Counted from the stretch's first letter, positions 1-7,327 are shown. The stretch: 11,347 nt of DNA from Minisyncoccota bacterium (GCA_031291905.1 JARLIC010000014.1:1-11347), one strand, 5' to 3'. Made by a program: numbers and translations. Notes: generated by a model from the sequence alone, not told the origin.

Positions 1-1737
<1,737 letters not shown>

Positions 1738-1774
1738 GTTGGGAGAAATATTAGAGATTAGTTAAATGAGACTT

Positions 1775-1867
1775 AGGGAAGAAGGCAGGAAGCGAAGAAG
1801 GATCAAGGGAAGAAAAATTCCGGAGATAATATCATCATAACCTTCTTTCCTTATATCCTTCTTCCCT
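1775..1867. repeat. Purine-rich inverted repeat between rpsG and fusA
   Basis: The rpsG-fusA spacer is an imperfect inverted repeat of GAAGAAGG-type sequence. AGGGAAGAAGG at 1775-1785 pairs perfectly with CCTTCTTCCCT at 1857-1867, and a further 7 bp pair inside (1795-1801 with 1841-1847). The loop is A+T-rich. The 13-mer AAGAAGGATCAAG at 1795-1807 recurs exactly at 7647-7659 in the ftsL-rsmH spacer. In the mRNA this would form a hairpin between two cotranscribed genes. A role in RNA processing, partial termination or stability is possible; it could also be a remnant of a repeat family. No T-tract follows, so a classical terminator is unlikely. Confidence 0.6.
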
Positions 1868-1873
1868 TCATCC

Positions 1874-2341
1874 CTATCTGGCGAAGTGCGCGAACGCGCG
1901 GTTCGCCTCCGCCATACGATGCATATCGAGCTTCTTCTTGATCGCGTTGCCTTCGTTCTTCGACGCGGCGATGATCTCGTCGGCAAGCTTGTCGGCCATG
2001 CCTTTCCCCTTCTTGGCGCGCGCGGCGCCGATGATCCAGCGGAGGGCAAGCACAAAGCGGCGCTCGGGACGGACCTCGCGCGGCACCTGGTAGTTCGCAC
2101 CGCCAACGCGCTTCGAAGCGACCTCCAAAAGCGGCATCGTGTTCTCGAGCGCGCGCTCGAACACCACGAGCGGCTCCTCTTTGGTGATCTCTTTTATCTT
2201 GTCGAATGCGGTGTAGACCAGCTTTTCGGCGGTCGACTTCTTACCGTCCTTCATCACGTAGTTGATGAAGCGGCCGAGCTCAACGCGTCCATGGACGACA
2301 TCGGGCTGATAGAACTTCTTGTAGACTCTCTTTTTTCTCAT
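1874..2341 (-). CDS. rpsG: 30S ribosomal protein S7
   Basis: S7 is a primary binding protein of the 16S rRNA 3' domain. It organises the head of the 30S subunit and lies near the E site. The 155-residue product has the normal bacterial length (about 156) and the family sequence throughout. It starts MRKKRVYKKFYQPDVVHGR, has a central VGGANYQVP followed by the RWIIGAARAKKGKGM region, and ends with the KKLDMHRMAEANRAFAHF helix. The ATG at 2341 matches the usual N-terminus. It is the middle gene of the str operon, 56 nt after rpsL, and the preceding spacer is almost pure purine on the coding strand. In many bacteria S7 represses its own operon; no such leader was recognised here. Confidence 0.98.
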   Translation of the reverse strand: MRKKRVYKKFYQPDVVHGRVELGRFINYVMKDGKKSTAEKLVYTAFDKIKEITKEEPLVVFERALENTMPLLEVASKRVGGANYQVPREVRPERRFVLALRWIIGAARAKKGKGMADKLADEIIAASKNEGNAIKKKLDMHRMAEANRAFAHFAR

Positions 2342-2344
2342 GTA

Positions 2345-2397
2345 TTTATTCTTTATCTTCCTTCTTTCCTTCTTCCCTTCTTTGCTTCTTGCCTTCT
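2345..2397 (-). repeat. Purine-rich GAAGAAGG tract before rpsG
   Basis: On the coding (minus) strand the whole rpsL-rpsG spacer is a run of AAGAAGG-like units, including AGAAGGGAAGAAGG and GAAAGAAGGAAG. The same units occur at 1775-1867, 7621-7660 and 9065-9160. The AAGGAAG-like copies nearest the rpsG ATG might act as a diffuse ribosome binding region. Unlike two of the other copies, this one has no opposing pyrimidine arm. Confidence 0.55.
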
Positions 2398-2808
2398 TTA
2401 CTTCGGCCTCTTCGCACCGTACTTCGAACGCTGCTGTTTGCGCTTTTCGACGCCGCCCGCATCAAGCACGCCGCGAACGACGTGATAGCGAACGCCCGGC
2501 AGGTCGGGCACGCGGCCGCCGCGGACCATGACGATGGAGTGTTCCTGCAAGTTGTGGCCTTCACCCGGAATGTACGCGGTGATCTCCATGCCGTTCGAAA
2601 GGCGCACGCGGGCCACCTTACGCAAGGCCGAGTTCGGCTTCTTCGGGGTCTGGGTGAACACCTTTACGCACACGCCGCGTTTGAACGGCGACACGGAATC
2701 CACCGGACGGTTCTTGAGCGAATTGAAATAGTACGACAACGCAGGCGCTTTCGCCTTCGTCTTCAAGGGGTGCCTCCCCTTCTTAATTAATTGTCTGATA
2801 GTAGGCAT
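2398..2808 (-). CDS. rpsL: 30S ribosomal protein S12, with an N-terminal-region insertion
   Basis: S12 sits at the 30S decoding centre and affects accuracy; changes in its conserved loops cause streptomycin resistance in other bacteria. The 136-residue product begins MPTIRQLIKKGR. It carries the conserved TPKKPNSALRK loop at residues 54-64 and later GEGHNLQEHS and RGGRVPDLPGVRYH. The frame is open upstream to 2973, but the family N-terminus fixes the ATG at 2808. Typical S12 is about 124 residues. Here about 12 extra residues lie between APAL (21-24) and KRGVC (43-47), with the sequence SYYFNSLKNRPVDSVSPF. Such a segment is, to my recollection, seen in Parcubacteria-type S12. The decoding-loop lysines K56 and K57 are intact. 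First gene of the str operon. Confidence 0.98.
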   Translation of the reverse strand: MPTIRQLIKKGRHPLKTKAKAPALSYYFNSLKNRPVDSVSPFKRGVCVKVFTQTPKKPNSALRKVARVRLSNGMEITAYIPGEGHNLQEHSIVMVRGGRVPDLPGVRYHVVRGVLDAGGVEKRKQQRSKYGAKRPK

Positions 2809-2886
2809 TATGATATTGATCCGCGTCTTCCGGGGCTTTTCCCTCAAAAAAACATTCGACCGGACAAACGCCCATCGAATAGAGAG

Positions 2887-2915
2887 ATTGTAAGGCGTAA
2901 TCGTCCGCCTGTCAA
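2887..2915 (-). promoter_or_regulatory. Promoter of the str operon (rpsL-rpsG-fusA)
   Basis: On the minus strand a perfect -35 TTGACA (2915-2910) is followed after exactly 17 bp by -10 TACAAT (2892-2887). Transcription would start near 2880, giving a 5' UTR of about 70 nt before the rpsL ATG at 2808. The match to a sigma-70 consensus is the best in the window. Confidence 0.8.
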
Positions 2916-2941
2916 ATAGAAGCGGCACCAAGTAAGAAATT

Positions 2942-2968
2942 GGGCCTCCTCGTATTACGAGAAGGCCC
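2942..2968 (-). terminator. Terminator-like hairpin upstream of the str promoter
   Basis: GGGCCT (2942-2947) pairs with AGGCCC (2963-2968), and CTCGT (2949-2953) pairs with ACGAG (2957-2961). The single mismatch is C-A in plus-strand RNA but a G-U wobble in minus-strand RNA, so the stem is continuous (12 bp) only on the minus strand. There it is followed by AATTTCTTACTT, a weak U-rich tail. It could end a minus-strand transcript of the hairpin region at 2976-3141 before the str promoter. Confidence 0.35.
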
Positions 2969-2975
2969 TGCAACG

Positions 2976-3141
2976 ATACCTACGGAGGGGGCATAGCACC
3001 GGGAGGTTAGCGGTGCCCCCAACGCCCCCTCCGTATCACCCCGAGAGGAACAGGCCATGCGGGAGCGGCCCGCATCCCGGCTGTTCAACTCAGAATCGGG
3101 GTGATCCGCCATGCCGCCCGGTGAGGAAAAAGCGGTGGCGG
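2976..3141 (-). ncRNA. Candidate structured RNA or leader: three consecutive long hairpins, strand uncertain
   Basis: No protein-like frame is convincing here, but the sequence folds almost end to end. Hairpin 1 is TACGGAGGGGGC (2981-2992) with GCCCCCTCCGTA (3024-3035), 12 bp, enclosing GCACCG/CGGTGC (2996-3001/3011-3016). Hairpin 2 is ATCACCCCG (3035-3043) with CGGGGTGAT (3097-3105), enclosing GAACAG/CTGTTC and ATGCGGG/CCCGCAT (3057-3063/3069-3075). Hairpin 3 is CCGCCA..CCGC (3106-3117) with GCGG..TGGCGG (3132-3141). GGGGGCA (2987-2993) can pair instead with TGCCCCC (3014-3020), an alternative fold. A minus-strand TTGACA (3188-3183) lies upstream, but its -10 (CAGGAT, 17 bp away) is poor. 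It could instead be a plus-strand leader of the gene at 3276. I found no match to tmRNA, SRP RNA, 5S or RNase P hallmarks. Confidence 0.35.
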
Positions 3142-3212
3142 ATGTCGAACGCTGGTTATATCCTGCACTTATAGAACCCCCATGTCAAGGAACGACTTCC
3201 CTGCCCACATAA

Positions 3213-3241
3213 TTGACAAAATATCATAATATATGTCATAT
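3213..3241 (+). promoter_or_regulatory. Putative promoter with overlapping dyad, upstream of the small membrane protein gene
   Basis: A perfect TTGACA (3213-3218) is followed after 17 bp by TCATAT (3236-3241), a weak -10. An A+T-rich dyad overlaps it: TGACA (3214-3218) and TGTCA (3234-3238) flank an almost symmetric ATAT..ATAT centre. This could be an operator for a repressor of the gene starting at 3276. The -35 is convincing; the -10 and the operator are inferred. Confidence 0.4.
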
Positions 3242-3275
3242 TTGCACATAGGTTTTGCATCGGGAGGAAAATATC

Positions 3276-3629
3276 ATGGACAGGCTCTTCAAAACGTCCG
3301 CCGGGGTCATTGACGGATTCTACACCCTCATAGTCGTTGCGGTAATGCTCTATGGCGCAGCGCTATTTCTCAACGTGATGATCGCACCGCTCTCACCCAC
3401 CGTCACTATGATCGTCATCCTGGCGTTGACCTGCTCCACGTTCGGCAAATGGACCACGGGCGCCCTCGCGCTCACCGGGATCGCGGTCTATGTGGCATCG
3501 TGGCCCGCAAGCGCATGGGGAACGTGGCTGGAGACGTCGATCGGAACGATCGGCTTCCTTATCTGGGGAACGGCAGTATACCTGTCATGCTCCAGAATAC
3601 TGAAGAGGCACAGCATGACACAAGAATAG
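3276..3629 (+). CDS. Small predicted membrane protein, unrecognised
   Basis: This 117-residue protein is not recognised. It is mostly hydrophobic, with likely membrane segments near residues 14-36, 42-56, 61-77 and 88-105, a WPASAWGTW stretch between the last two, and a short basic tail (RILKRH). The frame extends back to an ATG at 3255. I chose the ATG at 3276 because GGGAGGA lies about 8 nt before it, the strongest Shine-Dalgarno sequence in the window. It reads opposite to the flanking housekeeping operons and has its own promoter-like TTGACA and a strong terminator at 3638-3692, so it is a self-contained unit. A CrcB-type fluoride channel (similar length) was considered, but its motifs are absent. 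The good ribosome site and isolated setting suggest an acquired gene. Confidence 0.7.
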   Translation: MDRLFKTSAGVIDGFYTLIVVAVMLYGAALFLNVMIAPLSPTVTMIVILALTCSTFGKWTTGALALTGIAVYVASWPASAWGTWLETSIGTIGFLIWGTAVYLSCSRILKRHSMTQE

Positions 3630-3637
3630 ATAGCTCG

Positions 3638-3692
3638 GCCCATCCATCGGAGAACAGGAATCTGTTCGCGCCGATGGATGGGCTTTTTATTT
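3638..3692 (+). terminator. Rho-independent terminator after the small membrane protein gene
   Basis: A perfect 13-bp stem, GCCCATCCATCGG (3638-3650) with CCGATGGATGGGC (3671-3683), encloses an inner 6-bp stem GAACAG/CTGTTC. It is followed directly by TTTTTATTT. It begins 9 nt after the stop codon at 3629. Confidence 0.9.
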
Positions 3693-3742
3693 GGTGCGCC
3701 CCATAGGATGCACAGGCCGCCAAAGCCTACGATGTCGCCATC

Positions 3743-3991
3743 ATGTCGAAGCAGTCGGAATACTGCGACGCCGGCGATCCTCGGATCTTCAAGGTCACGA
3801 AGATCATGCACGACAACAATCTGGGGCTCGACCGGGTGATCGGTGAGACCCAGGACGGCAACCTGCTGGCCGAAGTGGTCAAGGCGGGAACACCCATCAC
3901 GCTCGGGATGAATGTCAGGTATGAGGTGCTCTGCTATCATAGCTATTCGGGCTATGAACAGCACATGGGCGTGTTCGTCCCCATCCAGTAA
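3743..3991 (+). CDS. Small hypothetical protein, possibly an N-terminally truncated gene
   Basis: The 82-residue product is not recognised. It is soluble and looks beta-rich (FKVTKIMHDNN, DGNLLAEVVKAGTPITLGMNVRYEVL), with no membrane segment or signal peptide. No Shine-Dalgarno sequence precedes the ATG at 3743. The same frame is open upstream to 3707 and reads as coding-like sequence (DAQAAKAYDVAI) without a usable start codon. The gene could therefore be the 3' part of a longer gene whose start was lost next to the terminator at 3638-3692. No promoter is visible between that terminator and the ATG. It ends 19 nt before a hairpin whose T-tract serves the opposite strand. Confidence 0.5.
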   Translation: MSKQSEYCDAGDPRIFKVTKIMHDNNLGLDRVIGETQDGNLLAEVVKAGTPITLGMNVRYEVLCYHSYSGYEQHMGVFVPIQ

Positions 3992-4000
3992 AGACAACCC

Positions 4001-4042
4001 GCAAGAATAAAATGGCCGCAATGCAATCGCATTGCGGCCATT
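4001..4042 (-). terminator. Rho-independent terminator, probably of the dcw/tRNA-Glu transcript
   Basis: AATGGCCGCAATGC (4011-4024) and GCATTGCGGCCATT (4029-4042) form a perfect 14-bp stem with a 4-nt loop. On the minus strand it is followed by TTTTATTCTT (to about 4001); on the plus strand the following GTTACG is not U-rich. It therefore fits termination of leftward transcription coming through murF and tRNA-Glu, and also insulates the plus-strand gene at 3743-3991. Confidence 0.75.
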
Positions 4043-4071
4043 GTTACGTAAAGAAGACCCCATGATGAATA

Positions 4072-4184
4072 CACCATCGGGATTCGGCCGCGAGTCACCC
4101 TCGCGCCGTCGCGCTCGGGTGCTCTGGCCACCGGCTCGCTTGTTTTCTCTGCTGAGAAAACAAGCTCCGCCGTTCGAATCCCGA
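4072..4184. repeat. Palindromic element bearing two copies of tRNA-Glu T-arm sequence
   Basis: CACCATCGGGATTCG (4072-4086) is an exact 15-nt copy of the 3' part of tRNA-Glu (4316-4330). GTTCGAATCCCGA (4172-4184) is an exact 13-nt copy of its T-arm in the opposite orientation. Together they give a 10-bp outer stem (4077-4086 with 4175-4184). Inside are CGCGAG/CTCGCG (4089-4094/4100-4105) and a perfect 12-bp hairpin with a 4-nt loop (4138-4149/4154-4165). It is not a tRNA: the T-loop-like sequence has no local T-stem and no anticodon arm is present. A tRNA-derived mobile element, an attachment-site remnant or a stable part of the tRNA-Glu trailer are all possible. Confidence 0.5.
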
Positions 4185-4196
4185 CGAGTAATGACG

Positions 4197-4311
4197 AGGT
4201 TGGTTTGTTTCCTTCCGTAAAGGTGTGCCGGAGCCGCGAAGGCGGCGAGACCCAAGGCGGCCGGTCAGCAGACCGGAACGCCGTCCTTTACGGAAGGAAA
4301 CAAACCAACTT
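4197..4311. repeat. Structured hairpin element, copy A (61-nt conserved core on a private basal stem)
   Basis: A perfect 25-bp inverted repeat (4199-4223 with 4285-4309, extendable by a G-U and an A-U pair) encloses a 61-nt core (4224-4284). The core folds into GCCGC-GAAG-GCGGC, then GGCG..CGCC (4256-4259/4279-4282) enclosing CCGGTC-AGCA-GACCGG. The core is repeated in copy B (9858-9918) at 50 of 61 positions, while the basal stems share no sequence. It starts one base after the 3' end of tRNA-Glu (minus strand), so it would be in the tRNA trailer. The G-U pair at the base (4198/4310) exists only in plus-strand RNA. Strand and function are unknown. Confidence 0.75.
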
Positions 4312-4312
4312 G

Positions 4313-4387
4313 TACCACCATCGGGATTCGAACCCGAGTTCCCGCCGTGAGAGGGCGGTGTCCTGGACCAGGCTAGACGATGATGGC
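4313..4387 (-). tRNA. tRNA-Glu (anticodon CUC)
   Basis: The minus strand folds as a cloverleaf. The acceptor GCCATCA pairs with TGGTGGT (first pair G-U), the D-arm is GTCT..GGAC, the anticodon stem is CCGCC/GGCGG with loop CUCUCAC (anticodon CUC, reading GAG), and the T-arm is TCGGG-TTCGAAT-CCCGA. The discriminator is A. No CCA is encoded (CAA follows). The D-arm and anticodon arm resemble E. coli tRNA-Glu closely. It starts 28 nt after the murF stop codon with no room for a promoter, so it is probably cotranscribed with the dcw genes. Confidence 0.93.
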
Positions 4388-4415
4388 ATATTGCCCCGTG
4401 GCGCTGTCGAACAGA

Positions 4416-5699
4416 TTATAGCGTGCGATCGACGATTTCGTCCACTATTTTGTCCAGCCGCATCGAATGCGACCCTTTCACGAGCACGAGGTCGTCGGGC
4501 TTTATGAAGTCGCGCACGCGCAGCTTTGCGATCTCCGCACTGTCGAAAATGAAGATGTCCGCCTTCTTCATGCCCGCGGCGCGCGCCGCGTCGGCGATGG
4601 TCCTCGCACGCGGACCGACCGCAAAGAGTACATCCGCCGTTTTCGCCACGAAGTTCCCCACTCGCGTATGCGCCTCCTCGGTGTACTTCCCTATCTCGAG
4701 CATATCGCCGAGCACCGCAATGCGACGCTTCGCCGGAAGATTGTAGAGCGTCTCGAGCGCGAACCGCATGGCGATCGGACTCGCGTTGTACGAATCGTCT
4801 ATCACGTACGACGACCGTATGCCGCGGACGAGCTGCATCCGCGACGCGGCGGGCGCATAGGCCGCAAGCGCATCCGAGATGGCGATGAGGTTCATACCGA
4901 ACACGATGCCGACGGACGCCGCCGCGGCCGCGGCATAGGCGTGCGTACGGCCAAACACGTGCGGGATGCGCACCGGCACGACGCCGCTCCCGTATTCGAG
5001 CTTGAACGATATCCCGTCCGGCGCACCGTGCTTTATCTTGTTCTCGAACCGGACCATCCGCACCTCGTTGCCCTTTTCAAAACCGTACGTGATCACCCGC
5101 GCCCTTGTGCGCGATTGCAGATTGCGCACCACCGCATCGTCGCCGTTCAATATGGCGAAACCGCCCACGGAAAGGAATTCGAGAAGGCGCCCCTTTTCCC
5201 GCGCGACCTCCTCAGGTCCCGCGTAGTTTTCGACGTGCACCGGGATATCCCCGATCGCGGTGATGATACTGATATTCGGCCGCGCGATCGTAAGGAGATA
5301 TTTGATGTCGCCGGGATGGTCGGCGCCGTACTCAAGGATCAGGATCTCCGGATAGTCGGGTATCCTCACGATGACGTGCCACAGCGAGACCGCGATCACC
5401 TTGATCCAGAACGTGGCCTTCTTCATACGCAGCGCGCCCCGGGGCGTCCCGTGGGTGATGAGCGCGAGATCCTCCTGCTTCCAGTCGCCAAGGATGGTGA
5501 GCGGCACACCGAGGTCGTTATTGGTGTTCCCGGGCGAGACGCGCACGGTCCTCCCTTTCTCGAGCACCGCTTTGACGGCGAGCTTCGCGGAGGTCTTCCC
5601 CGCGCTCCCCGTGATGCCGATGATCCCCGGCCGGTAGCGCCAGATCGTCAGGCGCGCGAGCCGGCGTAATATGCTTCGCAGTGCTTTTATTGTCCACAT
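4416..5699 (-). CDS. murF: MurF-type UDP-MurNAc-tripeptide:D-Ala-D-Ala ligase
   Basis: MurF joins D-Ala-D-Ala to the UDP-MurNAc-tripeptide using ATP, the last cytoplasmic step of muramyl-pentapeptide synthesis. The 427-residue protein has the Mur ligase P-loop GITGSAGKTS at 28-37, NTNNDLGVPLTIL at 58-70, ILEYGADHPGDI at 121-132, HVENYAGPEEVAREKGRL at 155-172, DDSYNASP at 301-308 and GDMLEIG at 331-337. The C-terminal KGSHSMRLDKIV is at 408-419. The P-loop begins near residue 28, so the usual N-terminal substrate-binding domain is missing. An extra segment (about 72-117) contains a hydrophobic stretch, FWIKVIAVSLWHVIV, and may touch the membrane. The ATG at 5699 overlaps the end of ftsI by 13 bp, implying translational coupling. 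MurF is favoured over MurE or MurC by the DDSYNASP and KGSxSMRL motifs. Confidence 0.93.
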   Translation of the reverse strand: MWTIKALRSILRRLARLTIWRYRPGIIGITGSAGKTSAKLAVKAVLEKGRTVRVSPGNTNNDLGVPLTILGDWKQEDLALITHGTPRGALRMKKATFWIKVIAVSLWHVIVRIPDYPEILILEYGADHPGDIKYLLTIARPNISIITAIGDIPVHVENYAGPEEVAREKGRLLEFLSVGGFAILNGDDAVVRNLQSRTRARVITYGFEKGNEVRMVRFENKIKHGAPDGISFKLEYGSGVVPVRIPHVFGRTHAYAAAAAASVGIVFGMNLIAISDALAAYAPAASRMQLVRGIRSSYVIDDSYNASPIAMRFALETLYNLPAKRRIAVLGDMLEIGKYTEEAHTRVGNFVAKTADVLFAVGPRARTIADAARAAGMKKADIFIFDSAEIAKLRVRDFIKPDDLVLVKGSHSMRLDKIVDEIVDRTL

Positions 5700-7327
5700 A
5701 GGAGGAGTTTGCAGTTAGGAATGACGTTGTCCGTCGTGCGGTCCGGCGCGATGTTGTAATAGTTGATGAGGAACTGCGAGAGTTGTTTGAACGCGGGCAC
5801 CACGCTCTCCGCGGCGAGCGACGTGACGGGCAGCGAGTTCAGCCTGATGAACGCCACGAAGCGCGGGTTCGAGACGGGACCGAAGCCGATGTACGAATCG
5901 TCGAGCAGGTTCAGATAGCCGCCGCCCGCCGGATTCGGCACGTATGCGCTCCCCGTCTTTCCCGCGAGCGCATAGCCGTTGATGTTCGCCACCTGGGCAA
6001 GGTCGACGGCATCCACCATCATCTGCGTGACCGTCGACGCGGTGCTCGCGCTGAGCACGCGCCGGATCTGCTGCGGCTTCTGCGCCGCGTTCAGATACGG
6101 CCGCATCATCACGCCGCCGTTCGCGATCGCCGAGATCGCGCTCACCAGCTCAATGGGCGTCACGGCGACCCCCTGACCGTACGCGGCAGTATCCCAGTTC
6201 ACCTGCGGCGCCTTCACGGTAAGCTGACTCAGATTGCCCGACACCTCGCCCGGCAGATCGATCCCCGTCTTCTCGCCGAATCCGAACTTCTGCAGATAGC
6301 TCAGATAGTTCGCGTTGCCCGTCTGATTTTCCGCCCAGACCGCGCCCGTGTTGATGGAGTGCTCGATCACCTGTGTCATCGTGGTACCGGCGCCGTACGG
6401 ACCGTGTGTCGTATAGTCGTAATTCGTGATGTGGGCCTTGTTGATATCCAGATATCCTTTGTCGGTATACGTATCGTCCGGTCCAATCTTCCCCGAGTCG
6501 ATGCCCGCCGCCATCGTGATGACCTTCATGATCGATCCCGGCTCGTACACCCCCTGGACGTCGGTGTTTATATAGTTCGCGAGCGGCGATGCGCCGTAGT
6601 CGTTCGGGTCGAAGCTCGGATCGCCTCCCATCGCAAGGATCTGCCCCGTCGCGGGATCCTCAACGATCACGCTGCCGCCCGTGGCGCCGTTCGCGGCCAC
6701 AAGGTCGTCCAATATCTTCTCCGCCTCGATCTGCACATTCGGGTCGATGGTGAGCGTGATGTCCGAGGCATCCTGCAGCTGGATATTATAAAAACCCTCG
6801 ATGCCGTAATGCCCGATCTGCGCGTTGCTCGACGCGCTCGGTCCCACGTATCCGAGCACCTGCGAGGCCGTCTTGCCCAAGGGATAGAACCGCTCCGGCT
6901 CGTGGTCGGCAACCACGCCGGTGATATCGAGCGCGGTGATCTTGTCCGCGATGCTTTGGTCGGCCTTCTTTACCAGAAGCTCGTACTGGTCATTCGGTTT
7001 GGAGAATAGCTTCACGAGCGTCGCCGCCGGAATATCCACGATCGGCGCCACCGCCGCGGCCGTCGTCGTCGGATTCTTGATCGCGCTCGGCACCGCATAG
7101 ATCACCGGAGACTGCTGATTGACCGCCGCGGGCAGCGTGCTGCCTTTGTCGTCGGTGAAATAGATCGCGCCGCGGTTCGCCGACGCGTCACCCGACCCGG
7201 AAAGCTCCGATTGCGCCCTTGCGAGATAGTATCCTCCCTTCACGAGCTGGATCTGATAAAGATGAAAGACCAAAAAACCGTATGCCAATAAGACTGCGCT
7301 GAGTATTATTGAGAAGCGATAGGCCAT
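5687..7327 (-). CDS. ftsI: Septal class B penicillin-binding protein (FtsI/PBP2B type transpeptidase)
   Basis: This membrane-anchored D,D-transpeptidase cross-links peptidoglycan at the division septum. The 546-residue protein has a short cytoplasmic N-terminus, one membrane segment at about 6-27, the class B dimerisation region with RGAIYF at 52-57, and a C-terminal transpeptidase domain. All three active-site motifs are present: SIMK at 265-268 (catalytic S265), SIN at 324-326 and KTG at 457-459. FGFGEKTGIDLPGE (348-361) is typical of the family. No PASTA domains follow. The ATG at 7327 lies 22 bp inside ftsL, and the stop overlaps murF, so the three genes are translationally linked. Context in the dcw cluster supports FtsI rather than an elongation PBP2. 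Confidence 0.95.
   Translation of the reverse strand: MAYRFSIILSAVLLAYGFLVFHLYQIQLVKGGYYLARAQSELSGSGDASANRGAIYFTDDKGSTLPAAVNQQSPVIYAVPSAIKNPTTTAAAVAPIVDIPAATLVKLFSKPNDQYELLVKKADQSIADKITALDITGVVADHEPERFYPLGKTASQVLGYVGPSASSNAQIGHYGIEGFYNIQLQDASDITLTIDPNVQIEAEKILDDLVAANGATGGSVIVEDPATGQILAMGGDPSFDPNDYGASPLANYINTDVQGVYEPGSIMKVITMAAGIDSGKIGPDDTYTDKGYLDINKAHITNYDYTTHGPYGAGTTMTQVIEHSINTGAVWAENQTGNANYLSYLQKFGFGEKTGIDLPGEVSGNLSQLTVKAPQVNWDTAAYGQGVAVTPIELVSAISAIANGGVMMRPYLNAAQKPQQIRRVLSASTASTVTQMMVDAVDLAQVANINGYALAGKTGSAYVPNPAGGGYLNLLDDSYIGFGPVSNPRFVAFIRLNSLPVTSLAAESVVPAFKQLSQFLINYYNIAPDRTTDNVIPNCKLLLCGQ

Noticed and set aside
2912..3112. 66-residue minus-strand frame in the hairpin region
   Set aside because: The sequence is explained by inverted repeats; no start signal and an unprotein-like composition.
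2942..3141. tmRNA, SRP RNA, RNase P RNA or 5S rRNA
   Set aside because: The hallmark conserved sequences of these RNAs were looked for on both strands and are not present.
3276..3629. CrcB fluoride channel with fluoride riboswitch upstream
   Set aside because: Length is similar, but CrcB glycine-rich and TTFSTF motifs are missing and the upstream hairpins do not match the riboswitch.
4072..4190. A second tRNA on the plus strand ending GTTCGAATCCCGA
   Set aside because: The T-loop-like sequence has no complementary local T-stem, and there is no anticodon arm or acceptor pairing.
3488..4255. 255-residue minus-strand frame over the small genes and hairpin elements
   Set aside because: It runs through two terminators, the T-arm palindrome and half of copy A, so it is not a plausible gene.
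4467..5669. 400-residue plus-strand frame opposite murF
   Set aside because: Antisense shadow in G+C-rich DNA; murF has all family motifs on the other strand.
5783..7009. 408-residue plus-strand frame opposite ftsI
   Set aside because: Antisense shadow, very Arg/His-rich, with no family resemblance; ftsI active-site motifs are intact on the minus strand.
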